Shown here piece by piece: positions 5,137 through 5,521 of a stretch of DNA of 5,521 bases. Each line of letters begins with the position of its first letter. The stretch's first letter is position 1. A program made the translations under genes and the position numbers. Source of the DNA: a bacterium (GTDB taxonomy: Bacteria > Bacillota > Clostridia > Oscillospirales > Acutalibacteraceae); assembly GCA_020626545.1 (NCBI GenBank), contig JAHKZS010000259.1:1-5521 (forward strand), read 5' to 3'. Below the pieces are notes generated by a model. The model ran no database searches. It was not told where the DNA came from and saw nothing but the letters and a program-made list of their open reading frames with translations.

Positions 5137-5521
5137 TTACATATATTTTTCCGCGGCGGCTACGGCTAAACGGTCGCACCTCTCGTTTTCGGGATGTCCC
5201 GCGTGACCTTTAACCCAGTTTATCTCGACGTCGTGCGCGTCATATAGTACCAAAAGCCTTTCCCAGAGCTCAGGGTTTAAGGCTTTTTCTTTTTTATTTC
5301 TCATCCAACCGTTAGCTTTCCATTTTTTAGCCCAGCCCTGAGTGAGAGCGTTCGCTACATACTGGCTGTCGGTGTAAAGCTCTACACGGCACGGCTCCTT
5401 TAATAGCTCTAACGCCTTTATTACCGCCGTAAGCTCCATACGGTTGTTGGTTGTATCGGCTTCTCCGCCCGAAATTTCTTTTTCTACGCCCTTATATCTG
5501 AGAATTGCTCCCCAGCCGCCG
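5137..5521 (-). CDS. rnhA: ribonuclease HI (5' end cut by window edge)
   Basis: Cytoplasmic endonuclease that cuts RNA in RNA:DNA hybrids, removing R-loops and primer RNA. The visible 127 residues start at [11 protein letters not shown], equivalent to about residue 20 of E. coli RNase HI, and run to the TAA at 5139-5137; only the first strand with the first catalytic Asp (D10 in E. coli) lies beyond the edge. Present are the catalytic Glu in NNRMEL (E48 equivalent), Asp in YTDSQYV (D70 equivalent), the flexible His in [14 protein letters not shown] and the final catalytic Asp in the same motif. The basic, Trp-rich handle region ([13 protein letters not shown]) is also present, so this is the E. 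coli-like type. The ATG at 5439 is not the start: it encodes the Met inside NRME, and homology continues upstream to the edge. The C-terminus is a little shorter than in E. coli. nrdR follows on the same strand after 113 nt. Confidence 0.96.
   Translation of the reverse strand, partial: GGWGAILRYKGVEKEISGGEADTTNNRMELTAVIKALELLKEPCRVELYTDSQYVANALTQGWAKKWKANGWMRNKKEKALNPELWERLLVLYDAHDVEINWVKGHAGHPENERCDRLAVAAAEKYM

Noticed and set aside
5437..5439. ATG at 5439 as the start of a short RNase H
   Set aside because: This Met lies in the conserved NNRMEL motif, and clear RNase HI homology continues upstream to the window edge, so the gene is cut by the window.

Overview
The window looks like ordinary chromosome from a Gram-positive Clostridia-type bacterium, probably close to Ruminococcaceae/Oscillospiraceae. 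This placement is an inference. It rests on the MetRS subtype (HIGN signature, four-cysteine zinc knuckle, C-terminal EMAPII-like domain), the metG-tatD gene order shared with many Firmicutes, strong purine-rich Shine-Dalgarno sites, sigma-A-type promoters and moderate GC content. I see no insertion sequence, phage gene, CRISPR array or defence operon.

Layout, left to right. (1) An initiator tRNA-fMet gene on the minus strand (3-78) has a perfect-consensus promoter. (2) Divergently, metG (275-2236) encodes methionyl-tRNA synthetase and ends in a hairpin terminator. (3) tatD (2331-3104, TTG start) follows on the same strand, with a secreted lipoprotein esterase gene (3107-4273) 2 nt behind it; a strong terminator closes this unit. 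(4) A 294-bp gene-free stretch (4274-4567) holds that terminator, a roughly 200-bp element bounded by an 11-bp inverted repeat and rich in hairpins, and a bidirectional terminator. (5) On the minus strand, rnhA (RNase HI, N-terminus cut off by the window edge) is followed by nrdR, which reads toward the bidirectional terminator.

How the genes relate. The initiator tRNA and the synthetase that charges it start from back-to-back promoters within 196 bp, so the two parts that supply methionyl-tRNA for initiation sit together. tatD and the esterase are probably cotranscribed and perhaps translationally coupled, although no shared biochemistry is evident. NrdR represses ribonucleotide reductase genes in other bacteria. 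Here two sequences resembling NrdR boxes overlap its own promoter, which suggests autoregulation. rnhA and nrdR could be partly cotranscribed, since I see no clear terminator between them.

The least explained sequence is the element at about 4321-4520. It has inverted-repeat ends, a heptamer tandem repeat, a possible pseudoknot fold and a short lysine-rich reading frame behind a good ribosome-binding site but with ATT where ATG would be expected.
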